Assembly: GCF_028009165.1 (NCBI RefSeq)
Contig: NC_079245.1
Location: forward strand, 2,976,001-3,040,000
Direction of reading: 5' to 3'
DNA from: Akanthomyces muscarius
Lineage: Eukaryota > Ascomycota > Sordariomycetes > Hypocreales > Cordycipitaceae
Length of the DNA stretch: 64,000 nucleotides
The notes beneath the pieces were generated by a model. It was not told where the DNA came from. It searched no databases and saw nothing but the letters and a program-made list of their open reading frames with translations. Position numbers and translations under genes: made by a program. How positions within the stretch are numbered: the stretch's first letter is position 1; each line of letters starts with the position of its first letter. This document shows positions 32,590 through 43,267 of this stretch, piece after piece.

Positions 32590-33238
32590 CAAATAACGAG
32601 TAATGGTATGAGAAATATTCATGTGTCGACAGTTCCAAATCTGCTCTGATTACCTTGCAGCATGCTGATAACAAGGAGCCCTGGCTACTCAGTTCTTTGG
32701 CTGTCCCAGTCGTATTTGCGACGCTCTGCAAGCTGACCATCTCTCTGCAGTCATGCACTCAAAGCAGACAGGCCCTGCGTGTTCCATTGCCACGAGTCTT
32801 TTGTTGAAGAATTCGTGAGCCGTTGAAATTCTAGCGTCTGCTGCTTTGCATTACAGTTGTAAGAGTGGCGGCTGACACACGGAACCAATGAGAAACATCG
32901 CAGCTGCAAAGCGTATTAAATGACAATAACGAACTCCATTGTTTACTAAAGAAATGAATACAGATTCAATACCTCCTCGCAGGTGACGCAGCGCCAAGCG
33001 TGATAGCTATCGTCTAAGGGTTGAATGTTAGCAAGTGTTGGTCAGTTGAGATTCATTAGGAGACTTACCAGATAGATGTCACACCACCCCAGTACCGACC
33101 ACCAGCCCCTTCCCTTACCTCCCACAGAACTGCCATCCAAAAAAGACGCTCCGTCGTGCTCTGAGTGTTAGCAGCCCCAGTCTCCTGCCTCCCAGTCCAT
33201 GCCCCATTGTGCAATTTCAGATGCCGCCGACCCTAAAT
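32590..33238. other. Intergenic, no gene supported
   Basis: Short frames only, no motif. It holds the 3' flank of the small poly-proline ORF. Confidence 0.5.
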
Positions 33239-33466
33239 CTACCAATAGCAATCCGTCGTGTAGGCCTTGCCGGTAAAGGGAATGCCGGCGAGACGACCCG
33301 AGAAGTTCGTCTTGGAGGTATGGCAGCCTCCTCCGGGGTAGCCGTAGATGGGAATGGGATAGGTGACGCTGTAGATTGGTGGCGGAGGTGGAGGCGGCGG
33401 AGGAGGAGGAGGAGGCACATATGTCCACACAGTTGATGGGACATAATAACCGCCACCACCATACAT
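33239..33466 (-). CDS. Poly-proline mini-protein, 75 aa
   Basis: A small ORF with strongly biased composition: a Gly/Tyr-rich start (MYGGGGYYVPSTVWTYV), a run of 13 prolines (encoded by the GGA/GGC/GGT repeat at about 33379-33415) and a C-terminal part with two cysteines ending in TTDCYW. There is no classical signal peptide. The Tyr/Gly/Pro design recalls short proline-rich or prion-like proteins, but I cannot assign a family. The frame is open further upstream, though the extra residues look unconvincing. It could also be a chance product of the microsatellite. Confidence 0.4.
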   Translation of the reverse strand: MYGGGGYYVPSTVWTYVPPPPPPPPPPPPPIYSVTYPIPIYGYPGGGCHTSKTNFSGRLAGIPFTGKAYTTDCYW

Positions 33467-33952
33467 GATGAAAGGCCGGATGTCGTTGTTGTTGTTGTGT
33501 TTTTTTTCTTCGTGCGCGTAAAACTGTGTAGATGGAGAGAGAGAGCAGGCAAGAACTTGGGGGAGTGCAGAGTGCAAAGCTTGGATACAGCATTTGACTT
33601 GGCAAAGTAGTGATGCTCGAGGGCGAGACAAGCAGCTTTTGTAGAACAAAATATTGTGCTCTCGAAATGAGAAAGAAGCAGCGAAGAAATACCTCCGTCG
33701 TACTTGTACTGCGTTCAGTCACCATTCCAAGCGCCTGGTGTTGGTTGTATAGCAGACACATCATCGTTACACACTAACCATCGATGCACAAAGCGGCCCG
33801 AGAGAACCCTAAGCGTCGAGTGTTGTTTTCGTTTCCCATCACTACTACAGTAGTATACAAAAAAGTGTGTGCGCCCCATTCATTCATTAAGCGCCTCATT
33901 CTACCCGTCCTCCTTTTATTCTTACACAGACCACGTGCTTTTGTAGGTTCCT
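33467..33952. other. Intergenic
   Basis: No coding frame is supported. It contains the upstream region of the poly-proline ORF and the 3' flank of ILM1. Confidence 0.5.
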
Positions 33953-34675
33953 TCACCGGGCGCTGCGTTGCTGCTGCTTGCGCAACCGCTCCACAACACC
34001 ACCCCTCTCCTCGCGCAGCGTCACCCAGAGCCAGAACCAGGCCACCATTTCGATGAACATAAAGGTAAAGATGACGCGGTTCTTCAGCCCGTCCGTCGCG
34101 GAGCCGCTGCCTCCAAGGATGGCGGGTCTGCGACTCGAGCCCGGCAAGAACGTGCCAAAGGGACCGCTCGGGCCAAAGACGTAGCTGTAAAAGACGAGGC
34201 ACATGGAAAACATGAACCTGATGGGTGCTACAGTGAAAAAATGAGATTCGTTAGTCATTTTCTTGGAAGTACGACTTGTCGAGCGACGCGGAGGACGGAA
34301 ACCTTGAGTGCCCCAATAGTAGAGAGCGCCGAGCTCTTCGGGCATGCCGAGGGAGACGAGGTCGCTCAGGCCCAGCATGGCGAGCACGACACCGAGGAAA
34401 GCGAGCGCGGGGGAGGGCGCGTCGAGTCCTCGCGCAGGGGGCTGTGGAACGAGCCACGAAGTTAGCATTTATTCGTCAAAAATGGCTGGTGATACTTGGG
34501 GAGTGGGATGGGGCGATGGGGGAAGTTGGGCGCGTACCAGTCCCATGCTGCGCCCGAGAATGTAGACGAGAATCTGATCATCCACGGTGCGCGGGTTGAA
34601 GAGCATAAAGTAGGCCATGGTGAGATGGAAGAGGGATATCGAGGTGATGATGGTTTTGCCTGATATGAGCGCCAT
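33953..34675 (-). CDS. ILM1: ILM1 family membrane protein (increased loss of mitochondrial DNA 1)
   Basis: Small multi-pass membrane protein, 183 aa. The yeast namesake is linked to mitochondrial DNA maintenance and the ER, but its biochemical role is not known. Exons: 34675-34538, 34441-34303 and 34227-33953, in frame. Four hydrophobic segments are visible: SGKTIITSISLFHLTMAYF (residues 5-23), ALAFLGVVLAMLGLSDLVSL (about 58-77), FMFSMCLVFYSYVFG (about 97-111) and VIFTFMFIEMVAWFWLWVTL (about 145-164). NPRTVDDQILVYILGRSMGL and LGMPEELGALYYWGTQAPIR are the family hallmarks. The C-terminus is basic (RLRKQQQRSAR). Confidence 0.88.
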
Positions 34676-35828
34676 CTTGTCGGTTTTTTTGTATGTTCGT
34701 CTGTAGTCGTTGTCCTTTGTCGCCGATCGTGTCGTGTGTTCTCTGTCGCAAAAGGATATCTGAAGTGGTAGAGCTCTCGTCGTCGTAGGGTGGTTAAGGC
34801 GCGGTTGTACTAGTCCGTGGGTCGCGATGTCAGTGCAGCTCGTTGCTGAAGATAGACGCCCGTTCTACGTCCGCTGGGTTGTGTCGAGTACTTGTAAGAG
34901 GAGAGAGTCGCGTGTCGCAAAGAAGGAAAAATGAAGGTCGCCCTGGCGTGGCTTTGTTTGGCGGCGCCCCTTGTACCTGTAAATCGGACAAAGCGGGGTG
35001 TGTGTGGCAGGCCAGAATTGCAAGGGGGGGGGGCAGTGACGGGATGGAAGAAACAAAGGTGAAAGGGATGGGAAACGAACGAAAATGTCAAAGAAAAAGA
35101 GCACGGGGGGCGGGTAAAGATATTGTAGGACGTTTGTAGAATTGTTGTACGGGGGGGAGCTTTGTAAGAGGAGGCTCGCCGCGTAACTTGGGTGACAGGC
35201 AGTGCCATGCACGCGCTGTGCGGGAGCTGCAGCAATCAATTAAAGCTCCAGAGCCTAGGTAGTGGCTGTGGCGCTGCTTGCTGGCACTGTGGCGCTCGAC
35301 GTGGCATAACGGCAACGGGCTCGCAGCTCACCAACCAAGGTGTTTCAGAAATAGCAAATGACTGAATTCTCTTTCGGCAGGATTGCATTTTGACACAGTA
35401 ATGAAAGACTGAATGACGTTTGTGCAGTATTGCATATGGATACCTAGTTACAAGCTTCTAGGTGCTTCCCTGTCTTCGGCGTCGGGAGAGTTCAGTCGAA
35501 GCTGACCTAGTTTCTACGACTTGGATTTCACTGCTGAAAATCTTGCACTAGCCACCTAGTTTACTTGAACCGTACGATAATTATGATTCAAATGATGTAT
35601 CCACTGAGATAAAATGCAATAAACTGACCCATATCGTGAAAACGATGGGATGTGATGACCAGGTAAGATGCCCAAACCGAGAACCGTTGCCAGCTTGCCT
35701 GATCCTATAACAATAAAGAAAAAAGAAAAGCGCCACACCAAAATAAAAGAGACCGTCCTTGTATTAAGCACCACGCCGTCCCAGTTGTCCCAAACCAAGC
35801 CCCCCCCCCAAGTCAGGTTCCGACTCAA
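34676..35828. other. Intergenic, promoter of ILM1 and 3' flank of the bZIP gene
   Basis: No supported gene. G-runs occur at about 35021-35030 and 35151-35157, and a C-run at about 35800-35810. Frames here are low-complexity. Confidence 0.5.
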
Positions 35829-37061
35829 TCAGTACAGAAACTGGCGCAAGTGTGGAAAGTAGTCTGACCACGGCGGGCCAAGGTCCCAGTTGCGCAGGTC
35901 CGACGCCAGCATCTCAAACTCGGGGTGCAGCTCAAAGGAGCCGCGCTCCGTCTTGCTCATGAGGCTCTTGCCGGGCGGCAGGTTCAGCCGAAACGACCGC
36001 AGGTACAGGTCCACCGAGTGTCGGACGTCGGTGTGCTGGTTGAGGCAGAGGTGGTTGCGGAGGGCGGGGAAGGGTAGGAAGTCGATGCACTTGGGGTGCG
36101 GTATCGTGATCTGGGCCTGCGTCGGGCGCATAATGGTCGGGACATCGGCCAGGGACTGTGCTGACGGATAGTAGCGCCACTATTCAAAACGCAGTCATTA
36201 TTAGCAACTCAATTCCCGGGGCACATTTTGGATTGGCAAACGTACACGCAATAGTCGATAGGATAGGAGAAATATGCCGCACATCGAGTCGACATGCGCA
36301 ACGTCGTATTGCCGCAGAATCGTCGACAGGATGGCGGAGAGCGGGTTGGACATGTCGGTGTGGTGCAGCAGCATATCCGTCAAGCTCGGGTTGCGCGGGG
36401 CCGTGGCAGCGCGCAGGCTCGTCTGGTTGGAGACGTTGCTAAACTCGACGGCCATGATGACGGCGATGCGCTCGGTGCACTGGACGTCGGCGCTGTGCGG
36501 CTTGCCGCAGCGGCACTCGACGACGGGCTGCTCGTGGCCGCGGATCTCGGCGAGCAGCGCCTCCATGTCCATCTGCGCCTCGAGCGGTTGCTGTGGGAAG
36601 ATGTGCTGCGCGTAGAGCCGTTGCGTGATGGGGTCGGCGGCCGGGTCGTAAAAGGCGGCGCCGACCTGCGGCATGCTGGGGGCCGTCGTGGTCAGCGGGG
36701 TGGTGGCGTCGTCCGAGGACGAGGCCCAGGGCTCTGTCTTGGGCATGCACACGAGCTGGTCGGAGAGAGCATGCTGGTGCAGCTGGTGATGATGATGGTG
36801 ATTGTGTTGATGGTGTGATCCGTCGTGGGACGTGGTTGGTGATTGCTCCAGTGCGCCGGCGCCGTGGTTGAGCTGGCGCAGCTGCATCATCAAGTCGCCG
36901 ATGGTGTCGCGGAGAAAAGAGACATCGCGCTCAATGTTTTCGAGGCGCGTCTTGTTCTCTGCGCGGTTCTCTCGGTGCTTGAGCTTGTCGATGCGGCGCT
37001 TCTTGCCGAGCTGTTCCTCGGTGAGGGTGCGCCGGGGCTTGGGCGGAGGTTTCGTGTCCAT
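35829..37061 (-). CDS. bZIP transcription factor with C-terminal DUF3425
   Basis: Nuclear DNA-binding regulator, 388 aa. Exons are 37061-36246 and 36179-35829; the 66-bp intron has a GTACGT donor. The N-terminus has PPKPRRTLTEEQLGKKRRID and a basic region, KLKHRENRAENKTRLENIER, followed by a short leucine-zipper-like helix (residues about 10-65). The basic region departs from the usual NxxAAxx(C/S)R pattern. A His-rich run (HHQHNHHHHHQLHQH) follows. The C-terminal third is the DUF3425 domain often attached to fungal bZIP proteins: Cys-rich VECRCGKPHSADVQCTE, then CIDFLPFPALRNHLCLNQ and the final WDLGPPWSDYFPHLRQFLY. The frame is open upstream to 37484, but the start at 37061 matches the domain start and excludes the duplicated DNA. 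Confidence 0.88.
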
Positions 37062-37070
37062 GGGTGGGTG

Positions 37071-37331
37071 GTGGTGGTGGTGGCGGCAGTGGCCGTATGG
37101 TGACGTAAAAGAAAAGGTGTAACAGAGTAAACCAGCGTTGGATTGATAAAAGCAAGACAGACGAGACCACCAGGTTAATGGAATTATCAATGCAGACGAT
37201 GTGGTGGTGGTGGCGGCAGTGGCCGTGTGGTGACGTAAAAGAAAAGGTGTAACAGAGGTAAACCAGCTTTGGATTAATAAAAGCAAGACAGGCGGGATCA
37301 GCAGGTTAGTGGAATTATCGATGAAGACGAT
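37071..37331. repeat. Tandem duplication of about 130 bp upstream of the bZIP gene, each copy with TGACGTAA
   Basis: Copy 1 (37071-37200) and copy 2 (37201-37331) match along their full length with about 15 differences. Both contain GTGGTGGTGGTGGCGGCAGT, a TGACGTAA element (37101-37108 and 37231-37238) and AAAAGCAAGACA. TGACGTAA is a CRE/ATF-like bZIP site. The array ends 10 bp before the bZIP start codon, so it covers the 5' UTR or proximal promoter. Confidence 0.88.
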
Positions 37332-38610
37332 GAAGGAAAAAGAAAAAATGGCGTAGTTAGGGCTAGAAGATGGAAGATGCTTAAAGGGAGGTCCGACAAG
37401 GTGCTTGACAGTGAAACGGCGTTTGGCAGCTAGTTTGGGGAGAGATGGGGAGAGGGAGCGAGACCGGTACGGATGCGGAGGCACGGGCGATGATCCTTTT
37501 GGGGGCGGGCACGGGCACGGAGAACGGCCTCGGTCGAGAAGACTTCAGAGGACTCGATGCAAACCGGCCGTCGTCGTAAGACAAGACGGGGATCAGCGGA
37601 GCGGCATTTACCGCTGGACAGCGTGGCAGAGTGGGCAGCCCAGCGAGTCGGACAGGCAAGCAAGCGCTTGGACAGGTCGTTGGTTGGATTCCTGGGATGA
37701 ATCGCACGCGGGGTAGCCTGAAACCCTCTTGGCCGTAGGTAGTTACCAGTAAGCTGCTGAAAGAAAGAAGAACGCGGGGGACGATTTCCTTGCAACCAAG
37801 CACACTGCATCGGCATGTGGGTGGCTTGGACGCTGGTTGGCCGGAGTGCGAGCAGCAGGCCAAACCGAGGTAGCCCAGCGCCGTGCGTGTTGGTGGACCT
37901 CTAGTCACTAACGTGAGTCAGGTAGCTTAACGTTAGTGGGCAGTTCTGCGGTGGCACGGTAGATCGCTGCAAGGGCTGTATCGTGGTAAGTGGCCATCGC
38001 TCCGCTAATTTGAAGCCCGGCAGATTTTGGCAGATTTATTGCTTTCTTCATCGGCCGAGATGCGGAGATCAGATGCCCCCCCAGTACACGGAAATTTTCT
38101 ACACGAAGCATTCGGTCGTCGCCCGAGACGCCATTTGTTCAGACAGACAAACGTATCGCTCGAGGTTTTGACTTTGGCACCGTCCACTCTGCGCTCGGCT
38201 CCGAGGTGATGCATCACTTCTCGACTGTCCTTGCTGTTGCCGTCTCCACATGCCAAGCCACACATCGCAAGTAACGCCAACCAGCGCTGGGCGAGTACGT
38301 AAAAACTACCCTACAGGGCTGCATGAAACAAACGGAGAGCATTCATTGAAATTAACTCAACCGCCACTTATGAAATGCCGACGCAACATTGCGCGGTCCA
38401 AGATTACAATCGAATTAATACTCAATGCCTGCTAGCAAGCCACTGTGCTGTACTCAGGGAGACAGGCACCCTAGGCGACATCGCAGCAGGGCAACGATAA
38501 ATTACAGCAGCCATTTCCACGATGCAATCGTCGTCGTATTCTTCTGACAAATATCACATTGGTCCGTCTCCGGCCTCGACGGCTATCCCATGCCACACAA
38601 CACCTAGGCT
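37332..38610. other. Intergenic, upstream of the bZIP gene and downstream of the lipase gene
   Basis: No supported gene. A frame on the minus strand (37381-37908) is low-complexity and lacks motifs. The region is long enough for a complex promoter. Confidence 0.5.
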
Positions 38611-39972
38611 CTAGATCGGCCCGACATTCTTGCCCAGCAGATCCAGCAGCGTGTCCGCCACCAGCTTCGGCAGCACCTCAAACTGCGACTTGTCCAGCAC
38701 CCCCGACAGCTGCGTCTTCCTGCTGCACCCCGTCTTTGGCACGCCCTGGCCGCCCTCCATGACCCCTTTCAGCCACGAAAACGCCAGCGGCGCGCCAATC
38801 ACCGCGTACGCGCCGTGGTTCGACAGCACGTCGCGCACGTACTCGACCGACGCCCCCGCGGCGCAGTACGTGTCCACCAGCTTGTCCGAGTCGGCCACGG
38901 GGCTGACCTCGTCCATGGCCGACTTGTACCAGAAGAGCGGAATCGTCGGCGTCGTCTTGCCCACCAGGCTGTTTTCCTCTGTGATGCCCACCAGCACCTC
39001 ATTCGTCAGCAAAAAGTTGCGGTCGGTAAACATGCCCAGCACGTCCTTGAACAGAAAGGCCGCCGCGTTGGCCGTCAGGCACTGCTTCAGCGGCGAGTAA
39101 AAGAGCGCTTTCGACTCGGGCTTGAGCGCCGCGTCGACGAGCGGCCCGGCCGCCGGGTACTGCGACGCCAGGCCCAGCACGCCCGTCGGGATGAAGCCCG
39201 CGAGCGGCTGCCCGTTGATGGCCTTGATGACGTTGGCCACGTTGGGCACCGTGCCGCCGACCGCCGCGCCGGCAATCTTGAGCTCCGGCGCGTACGCCGG
39301 CTGCAGCTCCGCCGCCCACTGGCTCGCCAGGCTGCCGCCCGAGTACCCCCACATGGTCACCGTGGCGTCGCTCATGATGCCCGTCGACGCCGTCGACGCC
39401 AGCGCGGCGCGGATACCGTCGAGCGTCGCGTACCCCGCGAGCTTGTTGGCGAGGTACGACGACTGCGGGCCCTGGAAGTCGGGCACCACGACCACCCACC
39501 CCTGCTCCAGCGCGGCCTCGATGAGCAGGAACTCGGCCTGCGAGAGCAGCGTGCCGGCCAGGGCGCCCCGGTCCGAGTCCTCCTGCAGCGCGTACGACGG
39601 CGCGCAGTCAATTGACGCGGCGTCGATGGCAATCTGGTACGACAGCAGCTTGCCGAGGTCGGCGTTGTGCGGGACCAGCACCGTCGCCACCGTCGCGATG
39701 GCGTTGCCGTGATTATCGCTCGTGCGGTACAGCAGCTGCTGCGTGTAGTTGAGCTTGGCGGGCACGATGCCAAAGGCGGCGACGGCGGCGGGTGGAGCGC
39801 GCTGGGAGAGGATGGTGCCCGGCGCCGACTTGGAGAGGTCGCCCTGCGGGAAGTAGAAGGAGTCTTTGCTGGGAAGGGTAGGGGCATCGCCGCGGGCCTG
39901 GAGCAGCAGAGACGCGGGCAGGGCGTGCGCGGTGCCGGCGAGGGCCGCGGCTAGAAGGGTAAGGAGACGCAT
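38611..39972 (-). CDS. Secreted triacylglycerol lipase (secretory LIP family)
   Basis: Predicted extracellular lipase of the fungal LIP family (Candida antarctica lipase A / C. albicans LIP type), 453 aa, single exon. The ATG at 39972 gives a clean signal peptide, MRLLTLLAAALAGTAHALP; 34 further codons upstream are open but lack sense. The alpha/beta-hydrolase nucleophile is Ser in MWGYSGGSLASQWA (about residue 200). The acid is likely Asp in WYKSAMDEVSPVADSDKL, and the His is in LSNHGAYAVIGAPLAFSWL. The oxyanion region VVVVPDFQGPQSSYLANKL is also typical. Cysteines in SIDCAPSY, PLKQCLTAN, VDTYCAAG and KTGCSRK could form disulfides. Very GC-rich third positions give long false antisense frames. 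Confidence 0.92.
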   Translation of the reverse strand: MRLLTLLAAALAGTAHALPASLLLQARGDAPTLPSKDSFYFPQGDLSKSAPGTILSQRAPPAAVAAFGIVPAKLNYTQQLLYRTSDNHGNAIATVATVLVPHNADLGKLLSYQIAIDAASIDCAPSYALQEDSDRGALAGTLLSQAEFLLIEAALEQGWVVVVPDFQGPQSSYLANKLAGYATLDGIRAALASTASTGIMSDATVTMWGYSGGSLASQWAAELQPAYAPELKIAGAAVGGTVPNVANVIKAINGQPLAGFIPTGVLGLASQYPAAGPLVDAALKPESKALFYSPLKQCLTANAAAFLFKDVLGMFTDRNFLLTNEVLVGITEENSLVGKTTPTIPLFWYKSAMDEVSPVADSDKLVDTYCAAGASVEYVRDVLSNHGAYAVIGAPLAFSWLKGVMEGGQGVPKTGCSRKTQLSGVLDKSQFEVLPKLVADTLLDLLGKNVGPI

Positions 39973-41360
39973 GGGTCTAGGTTGGCTTGCCGCGCGGATC
40001 GGGTGAAAGTTGTAGAAATGCTGCGACTGGGATGGCAGAGTGTAAAGGAATCGACCCTGTGCTAAAGTTTTCACAATAGTGGCAAGTCCAGGGATGGGAT
40101 CATGTTATATAACTACCAGTACATGGTCCTGGACCAATACCCTTCAAGTGGGCCGCGGCGAGACTGGGGCTCATCTCCAAGACGGTCCATTACTGGCGAC
40201 TAGTTAGCGCTCGCGTAGGCCGGCCGAGAGGCACAGCGTTGCCGGACGAGGCAGTGCGATGCAATTATCCTCGGTAGCTTACTTTCAATAGCGTCTCACA
40301 AGATACGAACCCTGACAGTTTTGCTCCGCAGCACCACAGCCTGACAGCGCCCATCATGCTGGGGAACCAGTCAAGATTGTGGAGGATGTGCACGCCATCC
40401 GGAGTCAGCGGTGGGGGCGGGCGCACAATTTGTCTTCGACGTCGACCAGTTCTCTGGAGATCATCTCCCTCGCGCGCGTCGACGTCGAACGCCAAATTGG
40501 CTGGCCCGGGCTTTGTCTGCCCCGCATCCATCGGCTCCGGCGCGGGAGCCGCCACTCACAGGACCCAGTCCCGCCGCCTATCAATCTCACCCGCTCTGGT
40601 CGGTAGTTGACCGCGGGGAAAATTGGTAATTTCTTGCGGCCGCTCGGTCGCCCGGGGCGGTGGAAAGTGTCCGCCAGTCTAACCGAGACGGTGAGTGGTC
40701 AAAAGTGTGAGGTGAGATGGCTAGCGTGCTCTTGAGGCTCTGCTGCTGCGTGAGGACCCCTGTAGTGTATCGACGATCCTGCGAGACGGTATTTTATGTT
40801 CCCGGCTGAGCAGCTGCGAGGAATACGAAGAGGCAAAACCTCCAGGGAGATCTGCGCATAACGCTCCTGCAATTTGGAACAAGACAATGACCGGCTTTTT
40901 TCTGTGTGCACATGTTCGAATGGCAGCTCTGACCATGGCAGCCCGGCATGTGCCTTGCCAACATAAGACATGCCAACGAAGAGGGGAAAGCTCGGTCATT
41001 TTTCGGGAGGGTATATTTTACATTCGGAAGAAAGACATGCCAATGTCTCTATTTCTCTGATGAAGCGTCGGGTAGTTTGCCAGTCGTTGTTCTGAAGAAG
41101 GCCCCTCACTAATATGCCTGTGCCGGTTGCATAACAAACCCTTGTCAATCTCGCCCTTTCTAACCCCCCCCTAAAGTTGACCAAGTATCATCATCCAAGC
41201 AAGATATTCATTCTGTGTTTTTTCTGGATAAACATGCGGCCTGAATAACCAAGAAAAAAACAGATCATTCTGCGGGGGACGGCTCCACGTTGGGCAACAG
41301 TCTGACCCCCCGTAGAACACCACCAGCAAAGCCTGCAGTGCGATGAATTCCTTGTCCATT
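39973..41360. other. Intergenic, no gene supported
   Basis: Frames at 40265-40630 and 40699-41000 on both strands have no motif or splice continuation. The lipase promoter lies at the left. Confidence 0.45.
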
Positions 41361-42401
41361 CTATTGAGCATTGAATAACGCTCTGTAATCGGCGTCCCAT
41401 TTAGCTTCGTACTTTGCTATGGCGTCCTTGGCATGCTGCTGGGCTGCTGCCGCCTCAGCATCGAGCGCCGCCCTCCTTCTGTGAATCTCGGCCATGGTGT
41501 CGTGGAGCTCAGCCAGTTGCCAACCAGCAATCCTTGAAAGTGCATTGACATGAGTAGGAAGACTTCCTAAGACACTGTGCAGTTTCCGTAAATATGGCAC
41601 GATGAGCTCAAACATGCCGTGGCTCAGCGGCCCAACGAGCATTGCGACGGCTGCGACGCCTTGCTTCAGGCGGCCGTAGGACACGGGGCTACGCTCCGCG
41701 ACTGTCTTTTGCAGAATAAGCATTGATTGAATGTGCGTCTTGTCGAGATCAAAGGCCAGCTGAGTCGAGCCGTCAGGATAGTCGTTGATGGCGTCGAGCC
41801 AGGTCGGTAGGCTAGCAGCCTCGGGACAGTCCCAATTTCGCTTTCGGAGGAGATCAGGTAGGTAACTCTGGCCAAGAGCAAAGCAGACTGCCTCGGCTAG
41901 GCTTTGGGCGGCGACCATAATATGGTGCTGCACCATGAAAGGAACAGAGATAGGCAATTGAGGATCCGCTGTACCTGTTCGTCAGAATGACTGCCACTTC
42001 CATGGCATCGAACCAACTTACACGAAAATGCTCTGATCTCTGGGAACAAGGCTCCGGATATACCCGGTTTCAAAGATTTTCGGCTAGGATATTGGCCCAG
42101 CATACGCATGCCAATAATTGTGGTGATGGGGAGTGCGGCTAATCGAGTGGTTCGCTCATATTCGACTTGCCGCAAGGTTTCCTTTATGATTCCGGAGCGG
42201 CTGAAGTCACTTCAGGTTGTCAATCGGCTCGATGTACGTGTTTCTAGGACAAAGATTAGGGAGGAGATGTTCGCGCTGATTTTCGTTTTCGATTATAGTG
42301 AGTGCAAATCGGTTGAAGTAGTCAACATGACGCAGCGTGGCAGAGACTGCGTCACTCAACCTGGCGCCACACTCAGAACTATCATGTTCCAGTTTCGACA
42401 T
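41361..42401 (-). CDS. Hypothetical protein, 318 aa, helical
   Basis: Function unknown. Exons: 42401-42238, 42200-42022 and 41974-41361. The second intron (47 bp, GTAAGT) is secure and restores FSCTADPQLPISVPFMVQHH. The first is only 37 bp (42237-42201, GTACAT to TTCAG); without it the frame breaks after IEPIDNLK, and removing it joins CPRNT to RSGIIKETLRQVEYERTTRL. The C-terminal 80 residues form long helices (LSRIAGWQLAELHDTMAEIH, then an Ala/Glu/Lys-rich coiled-coil region ending in RALFNAQ). A hydrophobic segment, GVAAVAMLVGPLSHGMFELI, sits near residue 240. The start is uncertain, since the frame is open to 42452. A one-base frameshift instead of the short intron would make this a recent pseudogene. 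Confidence 0.6.
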
Positions 42402-43186
42402 TTTCTTGCTGGTTGAATCTCCGCAGTGTGATGTGTAGGTTGAACAAAGCACGCCTGCGAGAGAATCTAGAGAGGTGGAGGTTATATGGCCACGCGTGAA
42501 CGGGAAGAATTGCAGGAAACGTTTTCCACTGCGCAGCTAATCAAGGGTGACAGTTCGACCTGCGTTTGCTTGCTCTTCACCCTGTATTCACTGTGCTCAT
42601 CAGCACTGCCTTGATCAAGAAATTTTCCGGTGATGGCGGATACGAGGTCACTGAAGCTCCAGCTACAAACGACCGCACATCGCTCTTTGGTTTCTTGGTC
42701 TCGTGTATGGAGCTCCAGAATGATATGGCCATTCCCGATGCAACAGCCACATACGGCCGAGGTCTATGGCCATAATCACTTGAACGGGAACAGCAGGTTT
42801 AAAATAAGCGGCTTTCATATTGTTGGTCAAGTCTGATAGTATCAAGGAGCAAGCATGGTACTATTTTCAGCTTTTGTCTGTCCAAAGGCTCGCATTCCTC
42901 TCTGCGATGGGCTCTCCATGTCTCACCTTTGCTGTGACGCCAGGCTTCGACTTCAGCAGAGATGCGTGGCCCCTCTATCACATATACATCCAGTGAGTTG
43001 CTAACGCCAGGAGTGGTTAAAAACTAAAAGGACGAAATTTCTTCAGGGCAAAAAGGAAAAAAGTTCAAGCATCAAGCAAGACCGGCGTGGTGGAAGCCTC
43101 ATAAATAGAAGGTATTACCACGTCCAGGAATGCCAAGTTTGAGACCGTTTTAAGCTCAAGGCTTGGCCGATCCATCGTCGCAAAAC
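42402..43186. other. Intergenic, no gene supported
   Basis: Short frames only. Any upstream exon of the 41361-42401 gene would lie at the left edge. Confidence 0.4.
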
Positions 43187-43193
43187 ATATAAG
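43187..43193 (+). promoter_or_regulatory. Possible TATA box of the 66-aa secreted peptide gene
   Basis: ATATAAG lies about 80 bp before the ATG at 43268, with a CT-rich leader after it. Confidence 0.45.
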
Positions 43194-43267
43194 TAGGCTT
43201 CCTTGTCTCTGCCCTCACAATCTTTTCTCTCTACATCCATGTTCCCTGCCCCTACACACTAATAAAA

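Noticed and set aside
37062..37484. N-terminal extension of the bZIP frame through the tandem duplication
   Set aside because: The extension translates promoter DNA, including the repeat, into low-complexity Thr/His text; the ATG at 37061 gives the normal domain start.
38815..39615. 266-codon plus-strand ORF antisense to the lipase gene
   Set aside because: Arg/Gly/Val-rich shadow of the GC-rich lipase frame.
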